A stretch of DNA of 64,000 bases from Mucidula mucida (GCA_015501055.1 JADNYV010000034.1:186001-250000), one strand, 5' to 3'. Positions 1 through 12,766 are shown, counted from the stretch's first letter. Numbers and translations: made by a program. The notes: a model not told the origin generated them from the sequence alone.

Positions 1-828
1 CCGTCACGGTCCAGACGGAACTCTTTTATATTCCTCTGCTTCCATAACGGCTGTTCTTCGAGCCCGAACATGCGCTTCTTCACCGGACTATCCTTAGCGA
101 TGTCCACGGCATCGTGTTCACCTTGTTTTCTGTTATGTTCATCTGCTATGTTCTCGGCCGGCCAGCTGACTCTCGCCACATTTCCAAGTCGTGTTGCACA
201 GCAACGCGTTGTTCTTTACGTCCTCTGTAGACTCCGGGCTGTATTTCACTCAATCTGAGCCAGAACCACTGCCGCAAATCACGATTGTTGGCGCACGCTG
301 AAACTACATCGCATCATGTTCATCATCACGTACTGCTATTCAGTTGCCATTCAGTTCATTTTGGCTGCTTCACAACAGTGATCTGGTGGCGATGAACGAA
401 CGCGTCTCCTCGCCTCCCGCTTCACATCTAATAAAGCTAGGCTATGTCATGTTATTTCAGATTGTGGATGAAGAGTCGTTTGTGAATAGACCAAGGTACA
501 GTTCATTCTTCACTGTAGAGTTGAATCTCCTTTTCCGCGAATTCCATTTTTGTAACTTGATTTTCAACGTGCATGGTGTGTGCAGTACGTGCGTCCTTTA
601 TAATCAGATGAAGGCGAGGTCAATCGGATTTTATTGTATTTGAGATTCGATGATCTGATAGTGATTAATATTTCTTGCCAAAGTCGTGTCTTGACTCTAT
701 GTGAACTTGCGCTTTGGTGAAGGCAGTGTTTTGCGCTTGCTTGGCAACGTCAAGGCGTGCCCATCGTTGCCGACGACGAGCTCTCCTTTCTTTCTGACCA
801 ACTCGGATAATTCTATCGCCGTCCAGCA
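1..828. other. Upstream flank, no supported gene
   Basis: I found no convincing gene here. A hydrophobic stretch can be read on the plus strand around 60-230, but the frame has a stop just upstream and no clear splice partner, so it could be the 3' end of a gene cut by the window edge or chance. The last few hundred bases should hold the promoter and 5' leader of the V-ATPase gene that starts at 829. Confidence 0.4.
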
Positions 829-3793
829 ATGGCAGACGACTATCCCAGTCTGCTCCGTATGTTTTCCTTTGGCAGTGGTCAGCTCGTTATTGACGACGTG
901 GATAGGTTCGGAGCAGATGAGCTTGGTGCAGCTATTTGTGCCCACCGAAGTCGCTCATGACACCGTCGCCGAGCTTGGCGAACTCGGGAACATGCAATTC
1001 AAAGACGTGAGTATCTTCACAGCCGTTGGTAAAAATCAGCTTAACAAAGCTGCAAGTTGAATCCCAACGTCAATCCTTTCCAACGTTCATTTGTCGGCGA
1101 GATTCGGCGCATCGACGAAATGGCGCGTCGAGTAAGGTTCTTTTCTGCTCAGCTGGCTGCGGAAAAAGACGTTGTGCCCATTCGTCCCCTCTACGACTCG
1201 GCCCCGTTGATTACTGTCGGTCCCCGAGCTGCCCAGACGATTGATGAGCTTGACGTTACCCTCGCCGAGCATGAGTCCAGGCTGGTGAAGATGAATGAGA
1301 GTTACCAGACTCTCAGTACCAGGACCAGAGAACTGGTTGAGGCCAAGCATGTGCTGAGGGAAACTGCAGTTTTCTTCGATAGGGTTAGTCTGCTCTTCTG
1401 CTTCTCAAATGCTTGTTGACGTTCCACAGGCTCAAGGACAACAGACTGACATACGCACCTCTTTTGATGAGAGTTCTGCGCCTCTCCTCCAACACGACGA
1501 CCGAGAAAGCCAGTTCTCGGCTGGCGCAAACGTTCAGTTTGATTTAGAGTGGGTGTGCTATGCCTCTTGTTAGATTCTCTCTCAGCCATTATAGATTCGT
1601 CACCGGAACTTTGGACCGCGCGCGTATCCCTACATTTGAACGCGTTCTCTGGCGTGTTCTTCGTGGTAATCTCTACATGAATCACACGGATATCGTCGAA
1701 CCATTTGTGGATCCTGCAACCGGCGCAGAGACTCGCAAGAATGTCTTCATTATCTTCGCCCACGGTGATGCTTTACTTGCCAAGATTCGCAAGGTCGCAG
1801 AATCTATGGGCGCCACTCTTTACCCTATCGACGCTAATGCGGACAAACGTGCCGAGGCCCTTCGCGAAGTCTCCATCCGTCTCGAAGATATTGAGACGGT
1901 GCTGTATAACACAGGCTCCAACCGCCGCTCCGAGATAGTCAGGATCGGGGAAAGCTTGCGCAGCTGGCAGGACGTAGTAAAGAAGGAGAAGCTGATTTAC
2001 GAAACTCTAAACCTCTTCAACTACGATGTCCGGAGGAAGACTCTCATTGCCGAAGGATGGGTACCCACTCGCGACATTACGACGATTCAGGTTGCCCTGC
2101 GCAGTGCTACCGAGGAATCTGGCACTTCGGTTCCACCCATCTTGCATGAGCTCAGGACAAGCAAGACCCCGCCAACATACCACCGTACTAACAAGTTTAC
2201 CGAGGGTTTCCAAACGATCATGGACAGCTACGGTATTGCTGCCTACCAAGAAGTTAATCCTGGTCTCTTTGCGGTCGTCACGTTCCCATTCCTGTTCGCC
2301 ATCATGTTTGGTGATATTGGACACGGATTCATTATTCTTTTCGCTGCCCTCTACATGATTCTTGCCGAGCGCAAACTTGCCAAACAAGACTTGGGCGAAA
2401 TTTTTGGTCAATTTTTCTTGTCAGTTTTCCTTCTAGTGCCAACGCAAATGCATGCTGACATTTTGAACAGCGGTCGTTATATCATTCTTCTTATGGGCGC
2501 ATTCTCTATTTATACGGGGCTGATGTATAACGATATCTTCTCCAAGTCTCTCCACCTGTGGCACTCTGCATGGGACTTCCCAGACGCTGACGGTGCTGGT
2601 AAGGTCGTTGGGACGATTGGTTCCCATAGATATCCCTTTGGTCTCGACCCAGGTTGGCACGGCGCGGACAACAACCTGGTGTTCGTCAACTCGTACAAGA
2701 TGAAGATGTCTATTGTATTGGGTGTTATTCACGTAAGTCCGTGGACCCATTCACTGAAAATTCTCTGACGGTTGATATGATCTAGATGACGTTCGCCCTA
2801 TGCTTGCAAGTCCCGAATCATATCAAGTTCAAACGCCCCGTCGACATCTACGCCAACTTCATCCCCCAGATCATCTTCTTGATGTCCATCTTCGGCTACC
2901 TTGTCATATGTATCCTCTACAAGTGGTCAGTTGATTGGAGTCAGACCAGCGTCAAACCACCTTCATTGTTGGTCATGTTGATTTCGATGTTCTTGTCGCC
3001 GGGTACTGTCGAGGAACCACTGTATCGTGGTCAGGGACCCATTCAAGTTGTTCTGTTGTTGCTGGCGGCCGTCTGTGTTCCGTGGTTGCTCATAACGAAG
3101 CCGTACATTCAATACAAAGAGATGAAGAAGATTCACGACCAAGGCTATGTCGGTCTCAATCATGAAGTGCCTGCTCGTGACAGTTCGGACGAAGCGCTTG
3201 AAGGAGAGGAAGAGGGTAATGGACGTGCGATCGCTGAAGCTGCCGACGAGGAACATGTAAGTCACTTCCATACCATGCTGCGGATGTGAAACTGATAGTG
3301 CGGGCGCCCAGGAGGAACATGATTTTGGCGAGGTTGTGATTCATCAGATCATCCACACTATTGAGTTTTGCTTGGGATGTATCTCGCATACAGCGTCATA
3401 CCTGCGTCTGTGGGCGCTGTCGCTTGCCCATGCCCAGCTTAGTGAGGTGCTGTGGTCTATGACGATCGAGGGTTTCTTGAACCCGGCCGGTATTATTGGG
3501 TGGATCGCACTGATCATCATCTCCGCCCTTTGGTTCGTGTTGACCATTTTCATTCTGTGCATTATGGAGGTATGGCAAACGCGTTTCTCTTAATATGATA
3601 AGCTAATTCATGTGCAGGGCCTTTCCGCATTCTTGCACGCTCTTCGTTTGCACTGGGTCGAGGCGAACAGCAAGCACTTTGAAGGTGGAGGTCATGTAAG
3701 TGCCCGGTTATCTGCAAGCGTGGTCTTTGTCCTCATGTTACTTTTTAGGCTTTCACGCCACTCAGTTTCGCCAATGCAGAGTTTAAGGAGTGA
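829..3793 (+). CDS. VPH1: V-type proton ATPase subunit a (Vph1/Stv1 family)
   Basis: Subunit a of the membrane Vo sector, which carries protons into the vacuole or Golgi lumen. I built ten exons: 829-856, 906-1006, 1057-1383, 1430-1548, 1595-2419, 2471-2732, 2786-3256, 3312-3569, 3618-3695 and 3749-3793. They sum to 2514 bases (837 codons plus stop), close to the usual family size. The start [10 protein letters not shown] runs across a 49-base intron into [10 protein letters not shown], the conserved N-terminus. Family landmarks include FGDIGHGFI in the first membrane segments, [19 protein letters not shown], and a C-terminal block containing [16 protein letters not shown], which holds the essential arginine on the proton path. 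The reading frame is intact and all introns are 46-53 bases long. Whether it serves the vacuole or the Golgi cannot be told from this copy. Confidence 0.96.
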
Positions 3794-4033
3794 AGTGTGT
3801 GTGTTGTATACCCCATACTTTGATACGACTGCTGTCAATTAATTCAAGCCCCTTGCAATTCAACGTTGTTAATGTATTGACTTCTTGTAGTTGTGTCCTC
3901 GCGAGTCTCCTTCGTCTTTTAACGGAAACATGTGTTTATGTCAAAGCTGCGATTGCTTCCCGCAAGATAGGAGTTTCTAGCTCTCTGGTATCGTCGTTCT
4001 ACGCAGTCGGTATCCGGCCTAGCGCCGCTCCTC

Positions 4034-4764
4034 GTGTTCGACGAACTGCCTTGGACTTTGTGCGAAATGGTCCAACAAGCGCGCAAGCGCTCAGGCATAC
4101 CATCATGGAACAACACGAACCTTGACGAACAGATTGTCAAGCGCTCCCGGTTCTCGTCGACAGCTTGTCTGCCCGCACACTGCCAAGCACCTATCCGACG
4201 ACGTTTTGCGTCGGATCCTGGCCCGCGCCGCCACAAAGCCGTCGAGCCCGAAACGTCGTGGCCCACTTCATTCGAGCTCACGCTCAAGAGGGGTTCGAGG
4301 TCGTGGATGCATACTACTTCTCATCGGCATAGGACGCGGGAGGCACGGATGCGCGCGAGGATGAGGCGGCTGGAATATGGGATGCCTATATCTGTTAGTA
4401 TGGGTAGTGTGCGTATGGGCGAACATGATTATGGACGGTGTGAAGTTGAGGATGAGCGGAGGAGGAATGCTGAGGAGCGCCGGCGTAGGGAGGAGGCTTT
4501 TAAGAGGAACGAGGACGCTTTGGCGCAGTTGCAGAGTCTGTTGGATATGCTTCCCACTGTGAAGGACGAGGCGTGTGAGGTCGTTCAAGTGGCCGACGAG
4601 GATTTCATTCATCCGGTTATCTTCGCTGGAGTCCTCTTTTTAATCATGGTGCGTGCTATTTTTCATGTTGTTATTATCGTGCACGCACTGATGGGGCCCA
4701 GATCATCTTATTAAACCTTCCGACTTATGTGCAGCCGATCATCTTTTTAGGATACTCCAAGTAA
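4034..4764 (+). CDS. Hypothetical protein with coiled coil and C-terminal membrane anchor
   Basis: I do not recognise this protein. Exon 1 (4034-4648) and exon 2 (4702-4764) join in frame over a 53-base intron to give 225 codons. The start could also be the methionine at 4067. The first half is basic and of low confidence. Around residues 130-170 there is a charged Glu/Arg-rich helix (ERRRREEAFKRNEDALAQLQ). The end is strongly hydrophobic, HPVIFAGVLFLIM spliced to IILLNLPTYVQPIIFLGYSK, a plausible tail anchor. The splice joins two halves of one hydrophobic segment, which supports the model. Another frame around 4200-4340 also looks protein-like, so the N-terminal part may contain an assembly frameshift as seen in other genes here. 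Confidence 0.5.
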
Positions 4765-5239
4765 TGACCTTTCATGAAACCTATACTATTACTACTATGC
4801 AAATCAATTTATGACCATCACTGATAGAAATCACCGATTTAGTTAAACTTTACAGACTCATACGCGCTTCAAGTTGACGCAGCAGGGGCAGTGCTTCGTT
4901 TCTTCCTTTAAATGGGACCGTTTGCGAACTGCCGCAAAGAACGCTCCGCTGTCCTATTGCTGTAGAACGTGAGTCCCCAACATTTTCACCGAATTAGTAC
5001 TTAAGCGCCTATCAGTAAGGGTTGATCCATGCCTCGCCTTGAAGGACACCCACATAGACTCTCGGCCATTGCTGTTGAGAATCGCTGGTCTATAAATGAT
5101 CATCGTACCATATCACTTCCCAAAGCCCCACTTGCAGCGTCATCTCATCGCCGATATTCTTCCACAGAGGCGGCGAGGAGGCACTCGATAGATAGACCCA
5201 GAGTGTCCGTTCGCGAGCTATATAGGCGCCATACTAAGG

Positions 5240-6794
5240 GTGCGGAGAGACACCATACCTCTTTTTCTGCTGCTCCAGTCCACCACATTCTTCACCCATA
5301 GAGTCCTCTTCGTCGTCTGGGATGGACTCATCGTGTTCCATCAAGCGGGCTCATACTGGACGAGAACGACCTGCGCTAAAGCTCCAAATTCCCGTCTTGC
5401 CGCTAGCAGTACGAAAGAGATCTTTCTTATTGATGTGAATCCGAACTCACTCGCTGCTAAACGGCCCGTACCTCCGATACAACATTCACCTATCAGCGAC
5501 TGTTCGGCCACACCTCCTCCCACTTCCTCGCTGAAGGAACGTTCCCCGTCTCCCATCGGGATACTTCCCCCGGAACTGATCGATTTCATCATCAATCTCG
5601 TCTCTCTTCAAGACGAACCGAAGCGGAGAGCCTCTCCTACCCTCCTCAATTGCGCATTGGTGCGCAGATCATGGGTGGTGGTGGCCAGACGGCATTCGCT
5701 TTGTTTCCGACACGTTACGATTTCCACCAACGAGCGCTGGATCACGTTTTCCCGAGTGCTGTCTTCCAGAAGGTGTACATTTCGTGTGTACACCGAGACC
5801 CTCTCAATCTCCGGGCACGAGCCCCCAGTACCTGAGAGGGATGACCTGGGAAAGCGACAGCGGGTCTTCTATAATCTGCCACACTTGAGGACGCTGACGC
5901 TCAATGGAAGCAGCTGTGTGGATATGAAGTGGATGAGCAGCGCGTTGTCGCTGTTTGGGCGGAATCTGGTGCAGCTGAATATTGCGCACGCGTTTTTTGC
6001 GGATGATTATGTGTCGGATGGGTTTGTGGGGTTTTTCAGCGCGTGTCCGCGGTTGGAGGTGTGCAGTTTGCGCGACATTCGTGGGCGTGGTGATCTTTCG
6101 AAGTGTCTGGAGGCGCCGCCGCCGAAATTGCGGACGCTGGCTTTGACCAACGTCAGTGAGTTGATGGGGCATGGCCTGCTGCATTGGCTGTGTCGCTTCA
6201 ATTCCGTGTTGGACTTGCAGGATGTGTCGTTCGGTGCCCTCTCAGAGTCGGATTGTCCAGCGATCTCGTATTTCTTGAATTTTTTTCGACGGACAATCAC
6301 CTCGCTGAAATTGCGGTTCTCTGATATTGCGGTCTTTGAGGTGCCACTTATTGCACAAGGTAAGCCTTCTCTAGGATAGGTGCATGCGCGTGCTGATGGA
6401 TCTCGAAGACGCGTTCTGTCGCGAGGTCGATCTTGGAGTGTTGAGTAACTTGCAACGAATTGAACTTTATCTCCCCATAGCGGGACTGTTCACCCAGAGA
6501 GATCTCACGGCGGCTCAAGTTCCTGCGTTGTTGTCTCAAATAGTCTCGCCGCATTTCGTCGAGCTCAGTCTGTTTGTGCTCATGGACAAGATGGACAATT
6601 TGAGGTTGGTCGATTGGTCTTCGGTGATCAAGATCTTGAACAGGAGGAACTTTGCGGGACTGGAGAGGATTGTGGTCCACGGCATGTCGATGATGCCTCC
6701 GGAGGAGGTGACGAGAATGAGGAAATGGCTGACTGATGGTGTGGCGAAGAAGCTGCGTGCGAATGTTACTGTTGTCTGTGGGTCGTTTTCATGA
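5240..6794 (+). CDS. F-box/LRR-like protein
   Basis: Likely substrate receptor of an SCF ubiquitin ligase, by family. The F-box-like start is ILPPELIDFIINLVSL, followed by a conserved pattern of small hydrophobics and RRSWVVVARR; leucine-rich strand patterns follow (NLPHLRTLTLNGS, PKLRTLALTNVSEL). Exon 1 ends at 6359 and joins 6409-6794 over a 49-base intron with a good branch site; the two exons total 502 codons including stop. The 5' end is uncertain. A different frame from the ATG at 5029 is open to 5301 and may be an upstream exon or leader, so 5240 should be read as the earliest in-frame ATG, not a proven start. Two more F-box genes of similar type lie at 30.2-33.6 kb. Confidence 0.7.
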
Positions 6795-7396
6795 AAAGCG
6801 AATGGGAGAAGAAGGACCGCATCTATGTTCTTTGATAGCGTTCATGATGAATGAAGTAACGTTAAATAATCGACTTCGTAACAGGCTGGACAAGGCTCAA
6901 TTGTAATCGGTTCCATTCGTTGGGTTTGGTATGTGAGTTCTGCGAGCTTCGAAAAAAGAATTGGGGTGTGAAACCAACTACTTGGTCTGACCTCTTAAGC
7001 TTGTTGGTTCACGGTGACCCTAGATTGGATCCTTTTGGAATAAGTTCTGATACTCGTCTGCAACGTTTCTCTTTCTTCAAACCTCTACATATAGGTCGTG
7101 TGCTTTCCAAGCATTACAAACTACAGACCTACATTGGCGAGCAATGAACGAACTGCAGAAGTTGAGGGAAGACTCTGAATTGGCAATTTCGGCTCAGAGT
7201 ACTCAGTATATCATTTACCCTGTATAGTCACTTTTCTTTACCACCTCTATCACCTCACTCGTCTTCGTCTTGCTATGATTTGGACAGACCGCATGTTCAG
7301 ATCGATCGGTCCCAGTGAGAATCTTACCGTTTTTATCACTGAACGGCACTAAAAATGTACGGCAGGAGAAGACACTTGGCTTTGGTTTCGCCCACC
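6795..7396. other. Intergenic, ABC transporter promoter side
   Basis: No gene is visible. The region holds the 3' flank of the F-box gene and the upstream region of the ABC transporter. Short open frames here lack codon bias and splice structure. Confidence 0.5.
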
Positions 7397-10300
7397 ATGC
7401 GACCGCTCTGCCTTGTCTCCCTCTGCTTCATTGGTGCAGTCATGGCGCAGACCTGCGAGAACAGCGGCATCGTAAACGCGACCAGCAACGACTGCGAATG
7501 CCTGACTGGATTCGGCGGCACCAATTGTTCGCAGCCTGCATGCGGGGGTACCATATTCCAAGGGCGGGACAGGGCGCTGGTGTCGACATCTAGCAACGGA
7601 TTCGCCAATCTCACAGCGGCGGCGTGTAAGTGCGAGGGCGGATGGACTGGGCTTGGCTGCAATGTCTGCCAGACGCCCAACGCTTGCGCATCCGGATATT
7701 CGTCCGTTTCTGGCTCCAGTACACCTTCAGTTATGGACGGCGTGCAAAATACGACTATGGTTTGCAATAGCACGCCTAGGGTTTGGGCAGCAGGTCAAAT
7801 GAGTTGTGCAGTTAATGTACGCGCATTTCATCCATCTTTACACGCTCACCGTATAATATCTATCTAGAATCCCACACTTCGAGCGCTATACCCCCTTGAC
7901 GCCACGCTCAATATCATGCGCAATCTAAACCCATCATCCAGCCCCCTTCCCAATACCACCTCCTTTGGCGATTCCGGCACAGCCTACGCCCAGCTCTTCT
8001 ATGCCGGCGTTGAACAATTCTACTGCTCTGCCGACTCGTGCGACCAAGACACCACTGATGGTGGCGCGTCGTGGACATGCAGTAACCTCACCTGCAAATG
8101 CCGCTCAGGGACATCCATGTGTGGCGCTCCAGGATCTACTGCTATCACCAGTGCCATAAACGGGCTCTCCGGTACCCTCACTGTTGACTGTGACCCCGTT
8201 CAAAGTGGGTCCTCTACATCAAAATGCGCGTTCAAGCAGGCGACGTTGCAGAGCTTGTTTGGCTCCGGTGGACTTACACTTGAAGGATGCACTTTTGGCG
8301 AGTGCGTTCAACAGTACGTTATTGACAACAACGGAAATTCGGCGACGGCGTCTGCAGCGGATTCTGGATCTCATCTTGGTGGTGGTGTCATAGCTGGGCT
8401 TGCAGTTGTTGGCGCATTACTATTCTTGGCGATCCTCATGTTCGTCTTTGGATTTGTACTTCAACGAAAAGCCAGGAAAGTTGGGCCCCGTGGGATCTCG
8501 CATGGAGGCGTAGGCGTTGAATGGTCGAATATCACCTATGTCGTCCCTGCGCCACGCAGTTTCTGGGGAAGGAGAAAGCAAGTTCAAGGTTACACAAACG
8601 ATAAAACCATTCTTGATTCGGTCACTGGCCGCATCCAACCTGGCCAGATGATGGCTATTCTTGGCCCAAGTGGTAAGCAGCTTTGTCTACAAAGGTCGTA
8701 TGATTTTCATTTTCTTTCAGGAGCGGGCAAAACCACTCTCGTCGATATTCTCGCTCAAAAGCCTAAATCTGGACAACTCTCCGGATCCGTACAGTTCACT
8801 GGCGCAGATCGAGCTCCACGCATTGGATTTGTCTCCCAGCAGGATGTCTTGCCGCCTATGCTTACGGTTTACGAGGCGTTGCTATTCGCCGCGCCCTTCG
8901 ACTGCCAGAGTCCATACCGGAGGCGGAGAAGATTTCAAAGGTAGAGCATATCATGGAAAGGCTTGGGATAGCCGCCTTGAGAAATTCGCGTATAGGCGAA
9001 GGAAAAGCTCGAGGTATCAGTGGTGGGGAGATGAGACGTGTAAGCATTGGACTCGAGCTTATTGCTAGTCCCGATGTGTTGATATTGGACGAACCTACAT
9101 CGGGTGCGACTCGGTTCATATCGTACAATGTCAACAGAAACTGACAGTCGCCACTAGGTCTTGATTCTGTGTCTGCTTCAAGGGTTGGGAACCTACTTCA
9201 CGATATCGCGCATGATCCTGAAAATCCGACCGCAGTCATTGCATCGATACATCAACCAAGGTACATTGTTCCAAGGCTCGACTGACACAGACGAGATTAA
9301 CCTCTTCCACAGTTCTCACCTCTACCAAACGTTCGATCAGATCCTCGTCCTTGCCCATGGAAATGCAATATACACTGGTCCTGGCGGTTTCGCCCCGGTC
9401 GAACACTTCAACGCGTTGGGCGCTGTCCCCGCGTTCCCTGGACAAGGGTATAACGTCGCTGATTACCTTTTGGACGTGGCTAGCGATCCGCCATTCGTCC
9501 TTTTGCAGTCGAAGGATGAGTTGAAGATTCCGGATAAGCTAGAATCCAGGTCTCTCGATGTATCGGATTCCGCGTTGGAGCAAGGAAAGACGCCTACAAC
9601 CCGCGTGCAGTCAGGATGTGCGACGACATTTTTGACTCAGCTACAGTGTTTGTCTGGAAGGGAATGGAAGATATTAAAGAGGTGAGTTGGCTTCAATCTT
9701 TACCTCCTTGCAAATTCCTGACATGTTTATCTTCAGAGATAAAACGCTGTTCTTGACGCACATCATCATTTCTTCCATTCTCGGTGTATTTTGTGGTAAG
9801 CCCTGGCATTTACATGTTTTATCATACCTTTAATCGCGAATATCAGGCGGTCTTTACTACCAAACGGACCTTACGATCGCTGGCTTCCAATCTCGTGTTG
9901 GTTGTTTGTTCTTCCTGGTTAGTTTGCCTCGTAACAAACGCAAGGCTTCACTGATTCTGGAATACAGGGTGCTTTGATCGCTTTTTCTTCCCTCAGCGCA
10001 TTGTATAATATTGTGGAAATTCGACCTTTGTTTCTTAGGGAAAGGTCAAGTTCGTATTACAGGTCAGTATTTAATTAGACTGACGTGTACTAAACTAATG
10101 TGCCATTGACAGCCCGACAACCTGGCTACTGTCCCGCTTTCTGTTCGACGTCGTGCCATTGCGGATCATACCGACAATCATCGTTTCCACTATGTGGGCA
10201 CTGAATTCTCATTTCTTACCCCTCGTTGATCTCCCTCGTAGAACTTACTGGATGGCAGGCCTTTCACACGAAGCTGCCAACTTCTTCAAGTTCCTGCTCA

Positions 10301-10826
10301 TACTTGTTCTGTATACCTTAGCGCTTACGCTATTCGTATGTTTCTATTCGCTTCAACCTTTGTTATTTCCCACTCATGATTTGCACGCCGTAGAATTTCC
10401 TCCTCGGCGCTCTGTTCCAGAACGGTGGCGTTGCCATTCTCCTATCAGCGCTGACGGCTTTATACCAAATGACATTTGCTGGGTTCTTTGTGCACTTGGA
10501 CGCGATACCACCTGTTCTGCGATGGCTGCAGTGGCTTTGTCCTTTGAAGTATTGTTTGGAGGCGCTTGCGGTGAATGAAGTTGGGTCTGGGTTAATGATT
10601 CAAGACTCGTTGGCCGGTGTTCCCGTTAACGTGTCGGCTAGTCTGATTATGAATACGGTGAGGCGCTTCTCTTTCAGTCGTTTGATGCGATCTGATTGCT
10701 TCGTAGCTCTTTGGGTTCGGGTCTAATAATTATTACCGGGATGTTCTTGTCTTGTTCGCTTTCATTGCTGGGTTCGGTTTGGGTGTAATCGGCGTCGTCT
10801 GGCTCAGAGTCAGGGAGAGGCGCTAG
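7397..10826 (+). CDS. ABCG-family half transporter, ADP1-like, with EGF-like ectodomain
   Basis: An ATP-driven membrane exporter of the white/ABCG type, nearest in layout to yeast Adp1; substrate unknown. The start at 7397 has the context CCCACCATG and opens a signal peptide (MRPLCLVSLCFIGAVMAQ). A cysteine-rich EGF-like part follows (CECLTGFGGTNCSQPAC), then a membrane segment near 8375-8460, then the nucleotide-binding domain: Walker A GPSGAGKTT (split by an intron at 8673-8720), signature ISGGEMRR, Walker B VLILDEPTSG and IHQPS. Six membrane helices end the protein. Twelve exons were assigned, the last being 10707-10826. The frame breaks once, at the CCC near 8894-8896, where one base appears to be missing: the exons sum to 2864 bases, one short of 955 codons. 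Elsewhere the frame is clean, so I favour an assembly error over a pseudogene. Confidence 0.9.
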
Positions 10827-10918
10827 GCTGGTAGGATACCATCTCATTGTATGTTGGATCTAGTCGGACATTAATAAAGATTCTCTTCAGTACTGCTCTC
10901 AATGTGACGTCCGGGCAT

Positions 10919-12145
10919 TCAATTATTGCCAACGAGTTGGTACATCACCGCTCTCACCGCCCCTACTAGATGCTTCGGTTGTTCTTGATACGTCTGCATC
11001 ACTAAACCTGCGCCGACGGCAGTCATTATCACCTCACCCACCCATGTTCTGGGCAGACCAAGACATATCCAGGCGCTCTCCACCGCCTTGGGAAGGACGT
11101 AAAGCGCGAGCTCCAGTCTTCTTCGGGGAGCCTCAACCCCCAGAGCTATGCCCGACGCTAAACCGGGGAACCAGTACCCGATGGGTGCTCCCGCCGACCG
11201 CAAGCAAATCCCAATCTGATTTACGTATACATACAGGCCGAAGAACGCGCAGCTGCGGGCTATACCGAGAGGAACCCTCGTAGGGTGCTTGAAGAACGTA
11301 GCTGGGCGGAGCAGGACGGTGGGGAGGATGTGAAGCGCGGCGTAGATGGGAAGCATAAACTTGGCGCCGTCGACGAGGCGCGGTGGGGGCACTGTCCAGC
11401 AGTGGCGTGGTCTGGGTGGAACGCTGTACAAGGAATCGGGCCTTCTTTCCAGGAGGACAGCAGCGTTCTATTCTCGGCGGTGCATTCCCATTTCCTTTCC
11501 TGTTCAAGAGCTTCTTCATTTCGGCTTCGTCGCGACCTGTGTAGCTCATCTTGATCGCTTCAGGCGGGACTCGCGCTCCTTTGACGACATAGGATCTGTA
11601 TGCTGGTGGGAGGGAATGCGGGGCACGGAGATTCGCGTACATGATTTGCGCGCATGCTAGGGAGAACAGGAGGATTGGATCGGGATGAATCCCCCGAGTA
11701 GAAAGGAACCCTTGGACGCCGCGCATGAGGAGTTGCTGGATAGAGTCGTGTTTGGGGAGAGGATTATGGCAATGTTCCAGCAGCTGCTCCGGAAAAGAAC
11801 GCGTGCCGGGTTGTCTTGATCAGGATGCGGTAGAGGGAAGTGAAGGCACCGAGGCTCGCGCCGAATCGTATAACATCGCGAGAGAAGATGAGCGCGAAGT
11901 GCGGTTTCTTTCGTCGGATGAGGAGGAGCAGGAGATTGACGAGGGCGCGGAGTGAAGATCCCAATACGGCGGAGCCTAATCAAATAGCTCAATTAGCAAG
12001 TGCGCGTATTGGCTGCGGCTGCAGTGAACGCACATAAACCTCCAAGACCCGCGTGCCGAAGTAACGCCTCTATATCGGGTAATTCTGCTGATTTCTCGCC
12101 TGGCTTTCGCCAGAGGGCGTTCTTCACCTCTCGGGCATACTTCAT
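10919..12145 (-). CDS. TMEM135-like multi-pass membrane protein
   Basis: The TMEM135 family comprises peroxisome- and lipid-linked membrane proteins made of two related halves. Exon 1 (12145-12034) begins MKYAREVKNALWRKPGEKSA; a 58-base intron (12033-11976, gtgcgt donor) leads to an exon running to 10919. Each half has a glycine-rich helix followed by a basic stretch: FFSGAAAG and ASGIALGVEAPRRRLELALY. Between them lies a cysteine-containing motif IPCTAFHPDHA, and the end is VMYQLVGNN. The frame shifts four times, at 11775-11776, 11754-11757, 11487-11489 and 11385-11389. Each shift equals one missing base and can be placed in a homopolymer. With four bases restored in number the length becomes exactly 391 codons. 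The 3' end faces the ABC transporter 93 bases away. Confidence 0.72.
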
Positions 12146-12590
12146 CGTGGTCAGTGTGGTCGTAGCAGCTCAACGTTAAGCTTCAATTCTTACTCTGCGC
12201 CGTACGTTGATACGTTGATGTCTTGTGGGGATGTCAACAGGTGACAGATGATCTTCAGAGGATTCCCGGGTCTGGGGCTTATTAGGTTACTTGTATGATA
12301 TATCGCGACGCGGGATGTCCGAGTCGAGCTAGTTGAACATAGTTAGTGGCATGTCGTTCCTCGCTACTGTCCCTCACTCCGTGCTTATATGGGAGGGCTC
12401 ATAACCGATTTTGTTACTGTTAATCACTAGCAGTGAAACTGATGATACGCTTAAGTCTAGTCATGTTCAATATAAACTAGTACACGAGGATCAAGTGACT
12501 CGTCGATTTCCCTGCGACATCCAGGGAAATCGTGGGCGCTCTTTCAAACACTCGCTCCCCAACAGTCTCCAACAGTTTTGAGATCACGGT
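12146..12590. other. Intergenic, divergent flank of the TMEM135-like gene
   Basis: Upstream region of the minus-strand membrane protein gene. I see no gene. It contains a perfect 11-base hairpin (12504-12532), listed separately. Confidence 0.45.
12504..12532. repeat. Perfect 11-bp inverted repeat (hairpin)
   Basis: CGATTTCCCTG at 12504-12514 and its exact reverse complement at 12522-12532 flank a 7-base loop. It lies next to the dispersed repeat copy at 12591-12766. No T-run follows, so a terminator is not indicated. Confidence 0.6.
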
Positions 12591-12766
12591 GAGTGAAGTT
12601 TCTCCGTCATTGAGAGAGCAGAAGAAGTAAGAGCGCGAGTAACTTTGGTGTGAACGACATGATGGTGATAGGTAATAGCGAGAGGCCGAAAAGAACGAAA
12701 GCACGTTTATAAGGGATTTCGGAAAGGGGTAAGTTTGGATACAGGATAACTCCCGCGGAAGGAACC
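12591..12766. repeat. Dispersed repeat, copy 1 (partner at 23597-23754)
   Basis: About 170 bases align with 23597-23754 in the same orientation with small gaps. Shared blocks include GTCATTGAGAGA and CAGAAGAAGTAAGAG. Differences are mostly C in this copy against T in the other, or G against A: gcgcgagt here reads gtgcaagt there, and cgtttat reads catttat. This copy keeps its CpG sites. On the minus strand both copies carry an ATG soon after the same leader, so the repeat may be the 5' end of a once-duplicated gene; a short hydrophobic reading frame seen here is not conserved in the other copy. Confidence 0.75.

Noticed and set aside
8894..8896. ABC transporter as a true pseudogene
   Set aside because: Only one base is missing in more than 2.8 kb of coding sequence, in a CCC run, and the same minus-one pattern occurs in many genes of the window.
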